Source: Kiloniellaceae bacterium (GTDB lineage: Bacteria > Pseudomonadota > Alphaproteobacteria > Kiloniellales > Kiloniellaceae). Taken from it: DNA of 52,812 nucleotides. The DNA lies in NCBI GenBank assembly GCA_021776195.1, contig JAJFGK010000084.1, forward strand, positions 1 to 52,812, in the 5' to 3' direction. Positions 8,326 through 16,567 of this stretch are shown here, piece after piece. The notes under the pieces were generated by a model, which saw only the letters and a program-made list of their open reading frames with translations, was not told where the DNA came from and did not search any database. The position numbers and the translations under genes are program-made. The first letter of the stretch is position 1, and each line of letters begins with the position of its first letter.

Positions 8326-9030
8326 TCACACCGAGCGGGTGACGCCGCCATCGATCCGCAGGTTCTGCCCGGTGATATAGCCCGCGGCGGGCGAAGCCAG
8401 AAAGCCGATCACATCTGAAATCTCGTCGACCTTTCCGTAGCGCCCCATGGGAATGCGGTCGCGGAAGGCCTGCTTTTCCGGCCGGTTGTCGATAAAACCT
8501 GGCAGCACGTTGTTCATGCGGATGTTGTCTGGCCCGTACTTGTCGGCGAACAGCTTGGTGTAGGCCGCCAGGCCGGCGCGTATCACGCTGGAGACCGGAA
8601 AGGCGGGCTCGGGCTCGACGGCGCCATAGGTGGAGATGTTGACGATCGCCCCGGACATTTGCCGCTGCATGATCGGCGTCACCAGCCGGGTCGGGCGGAC
8701 GACGTTCAACAGGTAGACCTCCATGCCCTGGTGCCAGTCCTCGTCGGATAGATCGAGGATCGGCGCCCTGGACCCTTGACCGCCGGAGTTCACCAGCACA
8801 TCGACGCGGCCCCATTCCTTCATCGTCAGCTCGACCAGCTTTTCGAGGTCGTCATTGGATTGATTGGACCCGGTCACGCCGACCCCGCCGAGCTCCTTGG
8901 CGAGTGCCTCGCCCCTGCCGGAGGGGGACAGGATGGCGACACGGTGCCCGTCGGCCGCGAGCTTGCGCGCGGCGCTTGCCCCCAAGCCGCTGCCGCCCGC
9001 GGTGATGATCGCGACTTTCTCGTCCGCCAT
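8326..9030 (-). CDS. SDR-family protein lacking the usual YxxxK motif
   Basis: A 234-residue short-chain dehydrogenase/reductase by fold: the nucleotide motif is TAGGSGLGASAAR near residue 10, NSGGQ stands in the NAG position, and the C-terminus IGFLASPAAGYITGQNLRIDGG is typical. The active-site region reads FPVSSVIRAGLAAYTK, where most SDRs have YxxxK, so the classical Tyr/Lys pair appears absent. It may be an atypical SDR clade or a non-redox binder. The ATG at 9030 has AGGA upstream. It ends 45 bases from the stop of the class V enzyme on the other strand. Confidence 0.8.
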   Translation of the reverse strand: MADEKVAIITAGGSGLGASAARKLAADGHRVAILSPSGRGEALAKELGGVGVTGSNQSNDDLEKLVELTMKEWGRVDVLVNSGGQGSRAPILDLSDEDWHQGMEVYLLNVVRPTRLVTPIMQRQMSGAIVNISTYGAVEPEPAFPVSSVIRAGLAAYTKLFADKYGPDNIRMNNVLPGFIDNRPEKQAFRDRIPMGRYGKVDEISDVIGFLASPAAGYITGQNLRIDGGVTRSV

Positions 9031-9211
9031 GGGTCCTCCTGGGCTTGCCGTCCTTACTGGGCAGCTTGCACGCATTCCGCCGAAAGACAACGGCTCCGCC
9101 CCGCGGCTCCCGCGCGGCCAAAGTTTCCGGGAAGATTGGGGTCGCCATTGCCGGGCCGCGGCCGTTATAGTGCGCCTGCAAAAAAACAAGACGACCGACA
9201 GGGTGGGGACT

Positions 9212-11326
9212 ATGGCGATGGAGCTGCGCGGCAAGCGCGTTCTGGTGTGCAACTGCGAAGAGACCATGGCGCTCGACGCCAAGGCGCTGGGCAAGGCTTG
9301 CCTGGCCGTCGGGGCCGAGGGGGAGTTGGAGCTCAACAGCCAGCTTTGCCGGCGCCAACTAGGCAACTATCAAAGCGCGCTGGCCGCCGGCCAGCCTCTG
9401 CTCGTCGCCTGCACCCAGGAGGCCCCGCTGTTTCGCGAGCTGGCCAGCGAGGAGCAGCCCGACGCCGACCTGTCCTTCGTCAACATCCGCGAGCGCGCCG
9501 GCTGGTCCGACGAGGGCGCGGGCGCCCCGGCCAAGATGGCGGCGCTCATCGCCGAGGCCACCGAAGCCCTGCAGCCGAACCGCGCCGTGGCCATGGAGTC
9601 CACCGGGATCTGCCTGATCTACGGCCCGGGGACCCTGGCCCTGGAGGCGGCCAAACAGCTCGCCGGGCGTCTCGAGGTCACGCTGCTGCTGACCGAGACC
9701 AAAGACCTGCTGCCCCTCAGCACCATGGAAAGCCCGATCTTCAGCGGCCGGGTGCGCCGCGCCGAGGGCCACCTGGGAGCCTTCATGCTGGATATCCAGG
9801 ATTTCGCCGCGGCAAAGCCTTCGGCCCGCGGCGCCCTGGTCTTCGATGCGCCGCAAGCCAGCGCCAAGAGCGAATGCGACCTGATCCTCGATCTGACCGG
9901 CGGCACGCCGCTCTTTTCAGCGCACCAGCGGCGCGACGGCTACCTGCGGCCCGACCCCGGCGATCCCATCGCGGTGCAGAAGGCTCTTTTCGAGCTGACC
10001 AACATGATCGGGCAGTTCGAAAAGCCGCGCTATGTCACCTACGACGCCGGGCTCTGCGCCCACGCGCGGAACCGCCTGACTGGCTGCACCCGCTGCCTGG
10101 ACATCTGCCCGACCTCGGCGATCACCTCGAACGTGACCGAGGGCGGCGACGGCGTGACGATCGACCCTTACGTCTGCGGCGGCTGCGGCTCCTGCGCCTC
10201 GGTTTGTCCGACCGGGGCGGCGACCTACGACTTTCCCCAGGGCGATGGGCTGTTCCGCCGCCTGCGCAGCCTGCTCGCCGCCTATCGCCAGGCCGGCGGC
10301 GAGGCCCCGCTCCTGCTGCTGCACGACGAGCGCCACGGCGACGAGTTGATCACCTTGATGGCGCGGCTCGGCCGCGGCCTGCCGGCCCGGGTCCTGCCCG
10401 TCGCGGTCAACGAGGTGACCCAGGTCGGGCTCGATTTCCTGGCCGCCGCCCTGGCCTATGGCGCCACCGGGATCGCCATTCTGGCCGGCCCGGAAAAGCA
10501 GGGCGAACTGAGCGGCCTGGCGCAACAGATCGGTCTCGCGGAAACCCTGATGGAAGGCCTCGGCTACGGCGGCGGGCGCATTCAGGTGGTCGAGGAGCGC
10601 GATCCCGATGCCGTGGCGGCGCTGCTCTATGGCTGGGAACGCCGCGACGGCGTGCCCGCCGGATCCTTCCTGCCCATGGGCGGCAAGCGGGCCCGCACGA
10701 CCCTGGCGCTGGCCCATCTCCATGACAAGGCGCCGACGCCGCTCGACATCCTGCCGCTGCCGGCCGGCGCGCCCTTCGGCGCCCTGGCGGTCGATACCGC
10801 CGGCTGCACCCTCTGCCTGGCCTGCGTCGGCGCCTGCCCGACCGGCGCCCTGCTGGACAGCCCGGAAAAGCCCCACCTGGGCTTTCGCGAAGAGGCCTGC
10901 GTGCAGTGCGGCCTCTGCCGCAACACCTGCCCGGAAAACGTCATCACCCTATTGCCGCGTTTCAATTTCACCGACGCCGGCAAGAGCGAGGTCACCCTGA
11001 ACGAGGCCGAGCCGGCCGAGTGCATCCGCTGCGGCAAGCAGTTCGGGGTCAAACAGTCGATCGAGCGGATCGCGGCCAAGCTCGAGGGCCATTCCATGTT
11101 CGCCGACCAGACCCAGATCGACCGTATCCGCATGTGCGAGGACTGCCGCGTCGTGGTGCAGTTCGAGGACAAGGACATGCCGATGGCCATGGGAACGCGC
11201 CCGGTGCTGCGCACCACCGACGACGACCTGCGCGAGCGCGAGATCGAGGAGGCCCGCGCCAAGCTGCTGGCCGAGCGCGCCGCCGAAGGTGGTGGGGACG
11301 AGAACGGCGGCGAAAACAAGGGATAA
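9212..11326 (+). CDS. Large 4Fe-4S multi-cluster ferredoxin-like protein
   Basis: A 704-residue soluble protein with two pairs of ferredoxin motifs: CTRCLDICPTSAI at about residue 292 and CGGCGSCASVCPTGA at about 321, then CTLCLACVGACPTGA at about 532 and CVQCGLCRNTCPENV at about 563. That predicts four 4Fe-4S clusters. A late CIRCGKQF and MCEDCR pair could bind zinc or iron. The N-terminal domain has LVCNCEETM and LVACTQEAPLF. Similar proteins occur beside formate dehydrogenase genes in other alphaproteobacteria (from memory of the family). Here the only link to such systems is moaA 1.4 kb downstream. Electron transfer is the likely role; the partner is not in the window. Confidence 0.85.
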   Translation: MAMELRGKRVLVCNCEETMALDAKALGKACLAVGAEGELELNSQLCRRQLGNYQSALAAGQPLLVACTQEAPLFRELASEEQPDADLSFVNIRERAGWSDEGAGAPAKMAALIAEATEALQPNRAVAMESTGICLIYGPGTLALEAAKQLAGRLEVTLLLTETKDLLPLSTMESPIFSGRVRRAEGHLGAFMLDIQDFAAAKPSARGALVFDAPQASAKSECDLILDLTGGTPLFSAHQRRDGYLRPDPGDPIAVQKALFELTNMIGQFEKPRYVTYDAGLCAHARNRLTGCTRCLDICPTSAITSNVTEGGDGVTIDPYVCGGCGSCASVCPTGAATYDFPQGDGLFRRLRSLLAAYRQAGGEAPLLLLHDERHGDELITLMARLGRGLPARVLPVAVNEVTQVGLDFLAAALAYGATGIAILAGPEKQGELSGLAQQIGLAETLMEGLGYGGGRIQVVEERDPDAVAALLYGWERRDGVPAGSFLPMGGKRARTTLALAHLHDKAPTPLDILPLPAGAPFGALAVDTAGCTLCLACVGACPTGALLDSPEKPHLGFREEACVQCGLCRNTCPENVITLLPRFNFTDAGKSEVTLNEAEPAECIRCGKQFGVKQSIERIAAKLEGHSMFADQTQIDRIRMCEDCRVVVQFEDKDMPMAMGTRPVLRTTDDDLREREIEEARAKLLAERAAEGGGDENGGENKG

Positions 11327-11416
11327 GGGGCGGCGCGCAGGCGGCCTCCCGCTTCACCGCCTCTTAAGCTATAACCGTTTCAATGACGCTCCACCGCCCG
11401 CCATGACCGGAGCCCG

Positions 11417-12277
11417 ATGCCCGATCTCGACCCGCGCCAGCACGCCTATCGCCCCGATCTCGCCGATACCCGGCTTGAAGGCCAGGTCGAGGCCGCGCGT
11501 TTCACCGCCGGCCGCCCGGCACGGGTCGGCCGCGGGACGATCCCGCTGCGGCTGCGTCCCGAGGGACCTGCCGGGCTCGCCAGCGAACTTCTCTATGGCG
11601 AGCGGGTCCGGGTCTTCGACGAGAAGGGCGGCTGGGCCTGGGTCCAGAACGAGACCGACGGCTATGTCGGCTACTGTCCGGCCGCCGGCCTGCGCGACGG
11701 AGAAAAGGACGAGGAACCGACCCACCGGGTGACTGCCCTGCGCAGTTTTCTCTATCCCAAGCCGGACCTGAAACTTCCGGTGATCGATGTGCTGACCCTG
11801 TCGTCGAGCCTGCGCGTGATCGACCGCGACAAGGGCTTTGCCCGTTTGGCCGACGGCAACTGGATCTTTGCCCGGCACCTGGCCGCGGCCAAGGAGACCG
11901 AGCCGGACTTCGTCGCGACCGCGCTGCGCTTCCTCGATGTGCCCTACCTCTGGGGCGGCCGCTCCAGCCTCGGCCTCGACTGCTCGACCCTGCTGCAGCT
12001 CAGCCTGGCCATGGCCGGACTCCGCGTGCCGCGCGACAGCGATCAACAGGAAAGCGCGATCGGCGAGCCCCTGCCCTGGCCGGCAGGCGGCAAGACCTTG
12101 AAGCGGGGCGATCTGATCTTCTGCCGCGGCCATATCGCCATCGCCCTCGACGAGGAAGAGATCCTCCACGCCAACGCCCATCACATGGCCGTCGCCATCG
12201 AGCCCTGGCGCCACCAGGAGGCCCGCCTGCTGGCCGCCAACGGGGTCGGCTTTCGCAGCCGGCGGCGGGTTGTCTGA
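11417..12277 (+). CDS. NlpC/P60 (C40) peptidase with SH3-like domains
   Basis: A 286-residue protein: two bacterial SH3-like segments (roughly residues 25-155, with GERVRVFDEKGGWAWVQ) followed by an NlpC/P60 domain. The catalytic Cys is in LGLDCSTLLQ (about residue 189), the His in RGHIAIAL (about 238), and a third polar residue near HANAHH. The family cleaves gamma-D-glutamyl-diamino acid bonds in peptidoglycan fragments. No signal peptide is visible, which suggests cytoplasmic recycling of muropeptides rather than action on the wall. The start has GGAG just upstream. Confidence 0.88.
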   Translation: MPDLDPRQHAYRPDLADTRLEGQVEAARFTAGRPARVGRGTIPLRLRPEGPAGLASELLYGERVRVFDEKGGWAWVQNETDGYVGYCPAAGLRDGEKDEEPTHRVTALRSFLYPKPDLKLPVIDVLTLSSSLRVIDRDKGFARLADGNWIFARHLAAAKETEPDFVATALRFLDVPYLWGGRSSLGLDCSTLLQLSLAMAGLRVPRDSDQQESAIGEPLPWPAGGKTLKRGDLIFCRGHIAIALDEEEILHANAHHMAVAIEPWRHQEARLLAANGVGFRSRRRVV

Positions 12278-12329
12278 CTTTTCTGACGCGGATGTCTCGA
12301 CGAGGCGGTTTTTTCACCCCCTTTTGATC

Positions 12330-12632
12330 TCACTGAGGCGGCGGCGGGGCACCGATGCCGCCGACCTGGGCCTCGCAAAGCGCCTCGGCCCGGTCCTTGA
12401 AAAGGCTCGCCCTGGCCTCGTCGATCAGCCCGTCGCCGACCATGCGGTCGATCGCCGGGCTGCGCTCGGCCAGGCAGAGCGCCACCGGATCGTCGGCGGC
12501 GCGCCGGTCTTCCGGCGGCGCCGGCAGGAGGTCGTCGCGGTGCAGCCAGGCGAGCAGGCCCACGCAGCCCAGGAAGATCAGCAGCGCCAGGCCGCGCGCC
12601 GCACGGCTTTCTAAAAACCCTTTACGTTTCAT
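12330..12632 (-). CDS. Small single-pass membrane protein, unknown function
   Basis: A 100-residue protein not recognised. After a basic start (MKRKGFLESRAAR), residues 14-31 form one hydrophobic helix (GLALLIFLGCVGLLAWL). The rest is charged and periplasmic by the positive-inside rule, with two Cys (in ALCLAER and ALCEAQ) and a Pro-rich tail. I chose the ATG at 12632 because GGAAG lies about 5 bases upstream. It is divergent from moaA and convergent with the NlpC/P60 gene. Confidence 0.6.
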   Translation of the reverse strand: MKRKGFLESRAARGLALLIFLGCVGLLAWLHRDDLLPAPPEDRRAADDPVALCLAERSPAIDRMVGDGLIDEARASLFKDRAEALCEAQVGGIGAPPPPQ

Positions 12633-12678
12633 GGTCTTCCGATCCTCCGGTCCGACCCCGTTCTCCCCCGGGGCCGGC

Positions 12679-12706
12679 TTGCTTAACCCGCCTCGAACGC
12701 TATAGT
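12679..12706 (+). promoter_or_regulatory. Putative moaA promoter
   Basis: TTGCTT (12679-12684), a 16-base spacer and TATAGT (12701-12706), ending 45 bases before the moaA start. No Moco riboswitch-like structure was recognised in this short leader. Confidence 0.45.
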
Positions 12707-12751
12707 AAGTCCTCAAAGCGGGTAAAGGCGGTACGGCAGGGACTTTAGCAT

Positions 12752-13753
12752 ATGGTTGCGATGATCGACCCCTTCGGGCGAGAGGTCTCCTATCTCCGGG
12801 TTTCGGTGACGGACCGCTGCGATTTCCGCTGTGTCTACTGCATGTCCGAAGACATGACCTTCCTGCCCAAGGCCGAGGTTCTGACCCTCGAAGAGCTCGA
12901 CCGGGTCTGCAGCGCCTTCGTGCGCAAGGGCGTGAAAAAGCTGCGCATGACCGGCGGCGAGCCCCTTGTCCGGCGCAACATCATGAGCCTCTTCCGCTCG
13001 CTGTCGCGCCATCTCGAGACCGGCGACCTGGAAGAGCTGACCCTGACGACGAACGGCAGTCAGTTGACCCGCTTCGCCCAGGAACTGGCCGACTGCGGGG
13101 TCAAGCGCATCAATGTCTCGATCGACACCCTGGACGCGGCGAAGTTCAAGGCCATCACCCGCTGGGGCAAGTTCGACAAGGTCATGGCCGGCCTCGAGGC
13201 GGCCAAGGCGGCCGGGCTGCAGATCAAGCTGAACGCGGTGGCGCTGAAGGGCGTCAACGACGACGAGTTCGACCGCATGGTGGCCTGGTGCGGCGAGGAG
13301 GGCTTCGACCTGACCTTCATCGAGGTCATGCCGATGGGCGACATCGGCGGCGAAACCCGGCTCGACCAGTACCTGCCGCTCTCCCTGCTGCGCGCCAAGC
13401 TGAAGGAGAGCTGGACGCTGGAAGACATCGACTACAAGACCGGCGGGCCGGCGCGCTACGTGCGGGTCAAGGAGACCGGCGGACGTATCGGCTTCATAAC
13501 GCCGCTGACCCATAACTTCTGCGAAAGCTGCAACCGGGTTCGCTTGACCTGCACCGGGACGCTCTACATGTGCCTCGGCCAGGACGACGCCGCCGACCTG
13601 CGCAAGCCCCTGCGCCAGAGCGAAGGCGACCAGCTGCTCGACGGCGCCATCGACGAGGCCATCGGCCGCAAACCCAAGGGCCACGACTTCATCATCGACC
13701 GCCGCCACAGCGCCAAGTCGGTGGGCCGCCACATGTCGGTGACCGGCGGCTGA
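12752..13753 (+). CDS. moaA: GTP 3',8-cyclase (molybdenum cofactor biosynthesis protein A)
   Basis: A 333-residue radical SAM enzyme that turns GTP into 3',8-cyclo-7,8-dihydro-GTP, the first step of molybdenum cofactor synthesis. The N-terminal cluster motif is CDFRCVYC (CxxxCxxC), followed by [11 protein letters not shown] and NVSIDTL. The C-terminal cluster motif is [13 protein letters not shown] with a following LYMCLG. The protein ends in the Gly-Gly needed by the family. All key residues are intact and length is normal. It has its own plausible promoter. Confidence 0.97.
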   Translation: MVAMIDPFGREVSYLRVSVTDRCDFRCVYCMSEDMTFLPKAEVLTLEELDRVCSAFVRKGVKKLRMTGGEPLVRRNIMSLFRSLSRHLETGDLEELTLTTNGSQLTRFAQELADCGVKRINVSIDTLDAAKFKAITRWGKFDKVMAGLEAAKAAGLQIKLNAVALKGVNDDEFDRMVAWCGEEGFDLTFIEVMPMGDIGGETRLDQYLPLSLLRAKLKESWTLEDIDYKTGGPARYVRVKETGGRIGFITPLTHNFCESCNRVRLTCTGTLYMCLGQDDAADLRKPLRQSEGDQLLDGAIDEAIGRKPKGHDFIIDRRHSAKSVGRHMSVTGG

Positions 13754-13764
13754 CAACAGTCGGG

Positions 13765-14262
13765 CTAACGCAGTTCCACCTGATGGGTGAAGTCCCGGCC
13801 GTTGGTAATGGTCAGGACCTCGAAGCCCAGCATCTTGCATAGATCGAAAAAGGTGAAGTAGTCGGCCACGCCGAGCTCCTTGAAGATCGGCAGCACCCGG
13901 GCCTGGGCGGTCATATCGGCGAAAAGGGCGCGAGCCCGGTAGATCGTATCGATGCGCCCGTCCTGCAGGGCCACGATGATCAGCTTTTGTGCCTCCTGGC
14001 CCTTGGCGAACATCGTCGCCGGCGGCGGATAGGGCAGCTTGCGGTTCTGGTTGGCGATCCCGGTCACGAAGGCGATTCGGGTCGTCCGCCCGGCATCCAG
14101 CATGGTCTGCGCGCGCGCGTCATAGACCTCCACCGGACCGCTCAAGGGCGGATAGTAGTAGCCGGCGTGGCGGTCCGCCGCGCGCGCCGCCTCTTGTGGC
14201 ACCGCAAGAGCGAGAAGCAGAAGACAAAGAGCCGCGGCGGGCGCGAGGCGGTCAAGGGGCAT
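13765..14262 (-). CDS. Conserved exported protein, unknown function
   Basis: A 165-residue protein with a Sec signal peptide: a hydrophobic stretch AAALCLLLLALAV and a probable cleavage after AARAADR. The mature part contains HAGYYYPPLSG, LPYPPPATMFAKG and FTFFDLCKMLGFEVLTIT. I recall similar alphaproteobacterial proteins labelled 'molybdopterin-guanine dinucleotide biosynthesis protein A', but an exported protein cannot be a cytoplasmic MobA, so that label looks wrong. It is convergent with moaA (11-base gap). Function undetermined. Confidence 0.65.
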   Translation of the reverse strand: MPLDRLAPAAALCLLLLALAVPQEAARAADRHAGYYYPPLSGPVEVYDARAQTMLDAGRTTRIAFVTGIANQNRKLPYPPPATMFAKGQEAQKLIIVALQDGRIDTIYRARALFADMTAQARVLPIFKELGVADYFTFFDLCKMLGFEVLTITNGRDFTHQVELR

Positions 14263-14414
14263 GGTGGAGATCCTAGGTCATGAGAAGGACGAGGGGTCCG
14301 GGGCGATGTCGCGCGTCTTGGCGCTAGCCTGAGGCGGATTTGGTCCGCGATCAACCGTCTTGGCGCTCTGGCGGTCCGGCACGGCAGCGTTATACTGGCT
14401 TGCCGGGCGCTAGA

Positions 14415-14478
14415 GGCCCGTCTTGCGAATGGCCCGTCTTGCGAATGGCCCGACTTGAGAATGGCCCGACTTGCGATT
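14415..14478 (+). repeat. Four tandem 16-bp repeats just upstream of NAD kinase
   Basis: Four consecutive units follow the pattern GGCCCG(T/A)CTTGCGAAT: 14415-14430 and 14431-14446 are identical, 14447-14462 differs at two positions, and 14463-14478 at two. The array ends 8 bases before the nadK ATG and so would form its leader and ribosome-binding region. Related GTCTTGGCGCT words occur twice at 14310-14370. Confidence 0.8.
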
Positions 14479-14486
14479 GGAACGCC

Positions 14487-15299
14487 ATGACCGACCTCGC
14501 CGAGCCCTTGAAGGCCAAGCCAGCGCCCGCGACGCGGCCCCTTTCCATGGCGATCGTCGCCAGCGATACCCCGGAGGCCGAGGCAGCCAAGGCCGCCCTG
14601 GAGGCACGCTACGAGACCGTGCCGCCGGACCAAGCCGCGGTCGTGATGGCACTGGGCGGCGACGGTTTCATGCTGGAGAGCCTGCACCGCTTCCTCGACC
14701 GGGATATCCCGATCTACGGCATGAACTGCGGCACCGTGGGATTCCTCATGAACGAGTACAGCGAAGATGACCTGCCGGCCCGCCTCGCCGCGGCCGAGAT
14801 GCAGGTCCTCTCTCCCTTGCGCATGACCGCCACCGACGCTCGCGGCAACGTGACCGAGGCCCTGGCCATCAACGAGGTGGCGCTGTTTCGCGAGACCCGC
14901 CAGGCGGCCAAACTGGAGATCACGATCGACGGGGTCACCATGATCGAAGAGCTGATCTGCGACGGCACCCTGGTGGCAACCCCGGCCGGCAGCACGGCCT
15001 ACAATCTTTCCGCCCACGGCCCCATCCTACCGCTCGGCAGTTCGGTTTTGGCGCTGACTCCGATCAGCGCCTTCCGCCCGCGGCGCTGGCGCGGCGCGCT
15101 GCTGCGCAACAGCGTCGAGATCGGCTTGAAGGTGCATGACGCCGGCAAGCGGCCGGTCGGGGCCACGGCCGACTTCACCGAGGTTCGCGACGTGGTCCAG
15201 GTCCTGGTCCGCGACGACCCCTCGACGAGCCTGAAATTGCTGTTCGATCCCGACCACGGCCTCGAGGACCGTATCCTCAAGGAACAGTTCGTCGGCTGA
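14487..15299 (+). CDS. nadK: NAD kinase
   Basis: A 270-residue NAD kinase that phosphorylates NAD to NADP with [11 protein letters not shown] (about residue 55) is the catalytic GGDG motif; [25 protein letters not shown] and the following segment are the conserved NAD-binding region. Length is typical of alphaproteobacterial enzymes. The ATG at 14487 follows four tandem 16-bp repeats and lacks a clear purine-rich ribosome-binding site, which is odd. A 12-bp perfect stem-loop lies just after the stop. Confidence 0.93.
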   Translation: MTDLAEPLKAKPAPATRPLSMAIVASDTPEAEAAKAALEARYETVPPDQAAVVMALGGDGFMLESLHRFLDRDIPIYGMNCGTVGFLMNEYSEDDLPARLAAAEMQVLSPLRMTATDARGNVTEALAINEVALFRETRQAAKLEITIDGVTMIEELICDGTLVATPAGSTAYNLSAHGPILPLGSSVLALTPISAFRPRRWRGALLRNSVEIGLKVHDAGKRPVGATADFTEVRDVVQVLVRDDPSTSLKLLFDPDHGLEDRILKEQFVG

Positions 15300-15307
15300 A
15301 TCTTGAT

Positions 15308-15336
15308 CCTATCGGTCATGAAGAATGACCGATAGG
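15308..15336. other. Perfect 12-bp stem-loop downstream of nadK
   Basis: The arms CCTATCGGTCAT and ATGACCGATAGG flank a 5-base loop, 8 bases after the nadK stop. There is no T-tract on either side, so it may protect the transcript's 3' end or attenuate rather than terminate by itself. Confidence 0.6.
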
Positions 15337-15413
15337 CGCTCATGCGCCGCTGGGGCTATCCTCGCTGACGCTGCGGACGCGCGGTCGCGCTTGCCAATGG
15401 TCGAGAGCCTGGC

Positions 15414-16007
15414 TCACGGACCATTGGACTCAAGACCGAGGTCGGCCTCGACCCGGGCAATCCAGCCACGCAGCGCCGCATAGGGTGTCAGATCGAAGCC
15501 GCCTTCGGGGGCCACGCGGGTGTAGGCAATCAGCGCGATATCGGCGATCGTCAGACGGACTCCGACAAGGTAGGGGCGATCCGCCAAATAGCGGTCCATC
15601 AGATTTAGGGCCTGTTCGCCGCGCGTTACCCTTTCCGGATCGCGGTCGCTGGCCTGGCGGCCAAGGTAAACCATCTGAAAGCGGCAGACCGCGACGGTGG
15701 GTTCGTGGCTGTACTGTTCCCAGAAGAGCCACTCCCAGACCTTGGCCCGGTCATAGGGTTCCCTCGGCACCAGATCCGACCCCTCGGCCAGATGGGCGAT
15801 TATGGCATTCGACTGGGCCAGGGCGCGGCCATCGTCCAGCACCAGGGTCGGCACCTGTCCGGCCGGATTGATCGCGAGGAAGGCCGGCGTGCGGCTCTCG
15901 CCCTTCAGAATGTCCGTAGGAATCCACTCATAGGCCAGCCCCAGCAGGTCGGCGGTGTACTTGACCTTCAGGCAGTTGCCGCTCTTCAGATCGCCATAGA
16001 CCCGCAT
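15414..16007 (-). CDS. Glutathione S-transferase family protein
   Basis: A 197-residue GST. The thioredoxin-like N-terminal domain runs from MRVYGDLKSGNCLKVKY through NPAGQVPTLVLDDGRALAQSNAIIAHLA, giving the cis-Pro (QVPTL) and the glutathione-binding Gln-Ser. The all-helical C-terminal domain has LADRPYLVGVRLTIADIALIAY, the conserved N-capping Asp region. The catalytic residue is probably the Ser or Cys in SGNC. Substrate unknown; cytoplasmic. Its stop lies inside an inverted repeat (CCAATGGTC/GACCATTGG at 15394-15427). Confidence 0.88.
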   Translation of the reverse strand: MRVYGDLKSGNCLKVKYTADLLGLAYEWIPTDILKGESRTPAFLAINPAGQVPTLVLDDGRALAQSNAIIAHLAEGSDLVPREPYDRAKVWEWLFWEQYSHEPTVAVCRFQMVYLGRQASDRDPERVTRGEQALNLMDRYLADRPYLVGVRLTIADIALIAYTRVAPEGGFDLTPYAALRGWIARVEADLGLESNGP

Positions 16008-16081
16008 GGTCCGCTCCTTTGCCTTGATGGAGTCCCCCTGATGGCGGCCCCGTATTGGCGGCCCCGTGATGGCGGCCGTTC

Positions 16082-16118
16082 AAAAGAAAAGCCCCGAGAC
16101 CGGCGGGGCCTCGGGGCT
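16082..16118 (-). terminator. Rho-independent terminator of the DUF1127 gene
   Basis: Read on the minus strand: a 9-bp perfect stem AGCCCCGAG/CTCGGGGCT with an 11-base loop, then TTTTCTTTT. It begins 31 bases after the stop of the upstream gene. Confidence 0.8.
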
Positions 16119-16148
16119 GTGTATCACGATCGGCCGGCCCTGTCGGGC

Positions 16149-16388
16149 TCAGGCGCGCCAGAAAGGTTTGTTGGCTTCCATCCTGGCGTCGACCCGGCTG
16201 ACTCCGACATCTTTCAGCATGTGCTCGTCCATGCCGGCAAGCTGCTCGCGCTGGCGAATGCGGGCACCCCAGACCAGGAGAGTATCGAAGAAGGAGAGAA
16301 ACAGCGCGAGGCCACGCCGGGTCTCTTCCCGCTTGTGGGACGACGGCAATGAGGGGCGAAAAGTCTCCGTGGCATGCAAGAAAGTCAT
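16149..16388 (-). CDS. DUF1127 domain protein
   Basis: A 79-residue protein ending in a DUF1127 motif: LAGMDEHMLKDVGVSRVDARMEANKPFWRA. The family consists of small, Arg-rich proteins; some bind RNA and affect phosphate, carbon or sRNA pathways in alphaproteobacteria. It is divergent from the GcvA-type regulator across an AT-rich gap (16389-16567) that contains a 10-bp palindrome GTTGTACAAC at 16450-16459. It carries its own strong terminator, so it is monocistronic. Confidence 0.85.
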   Translation of the reverse strand: MTFLHATETFRPSLPSSHKREETRRGLALFLSFFDTLLVWGARIRQREQLAGMDEHMLKDVGVSRVDARMEANKPFWRA

Positions 16389-16567
16389 AGCAGGTCTCCT
16401 AATTCGACATGGCTCCTGGGATCTGGAGCAGATTTTTCCATAGCAAGTTGTTGTACAACGAAAATAATGATGTTTCCTTAATTCGCAAACGATGATAATT
16501 CATCTATCGGATAAGATTTGCTCATGACTGGGCAGATCACGAGTTGGATCGGAAGTGAGAGGCAAAC

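Noticed and set aside
14415..14478. CRISPR array
   Set aside because: The 16-bp units are contiguous, with no spacers, and there are no cas genes.
15394..15427. Terminator for the GST gene
   Set aside because: The 9-bp inverted repeat overlaps the stop codon and has no T-tract on the minus strand.
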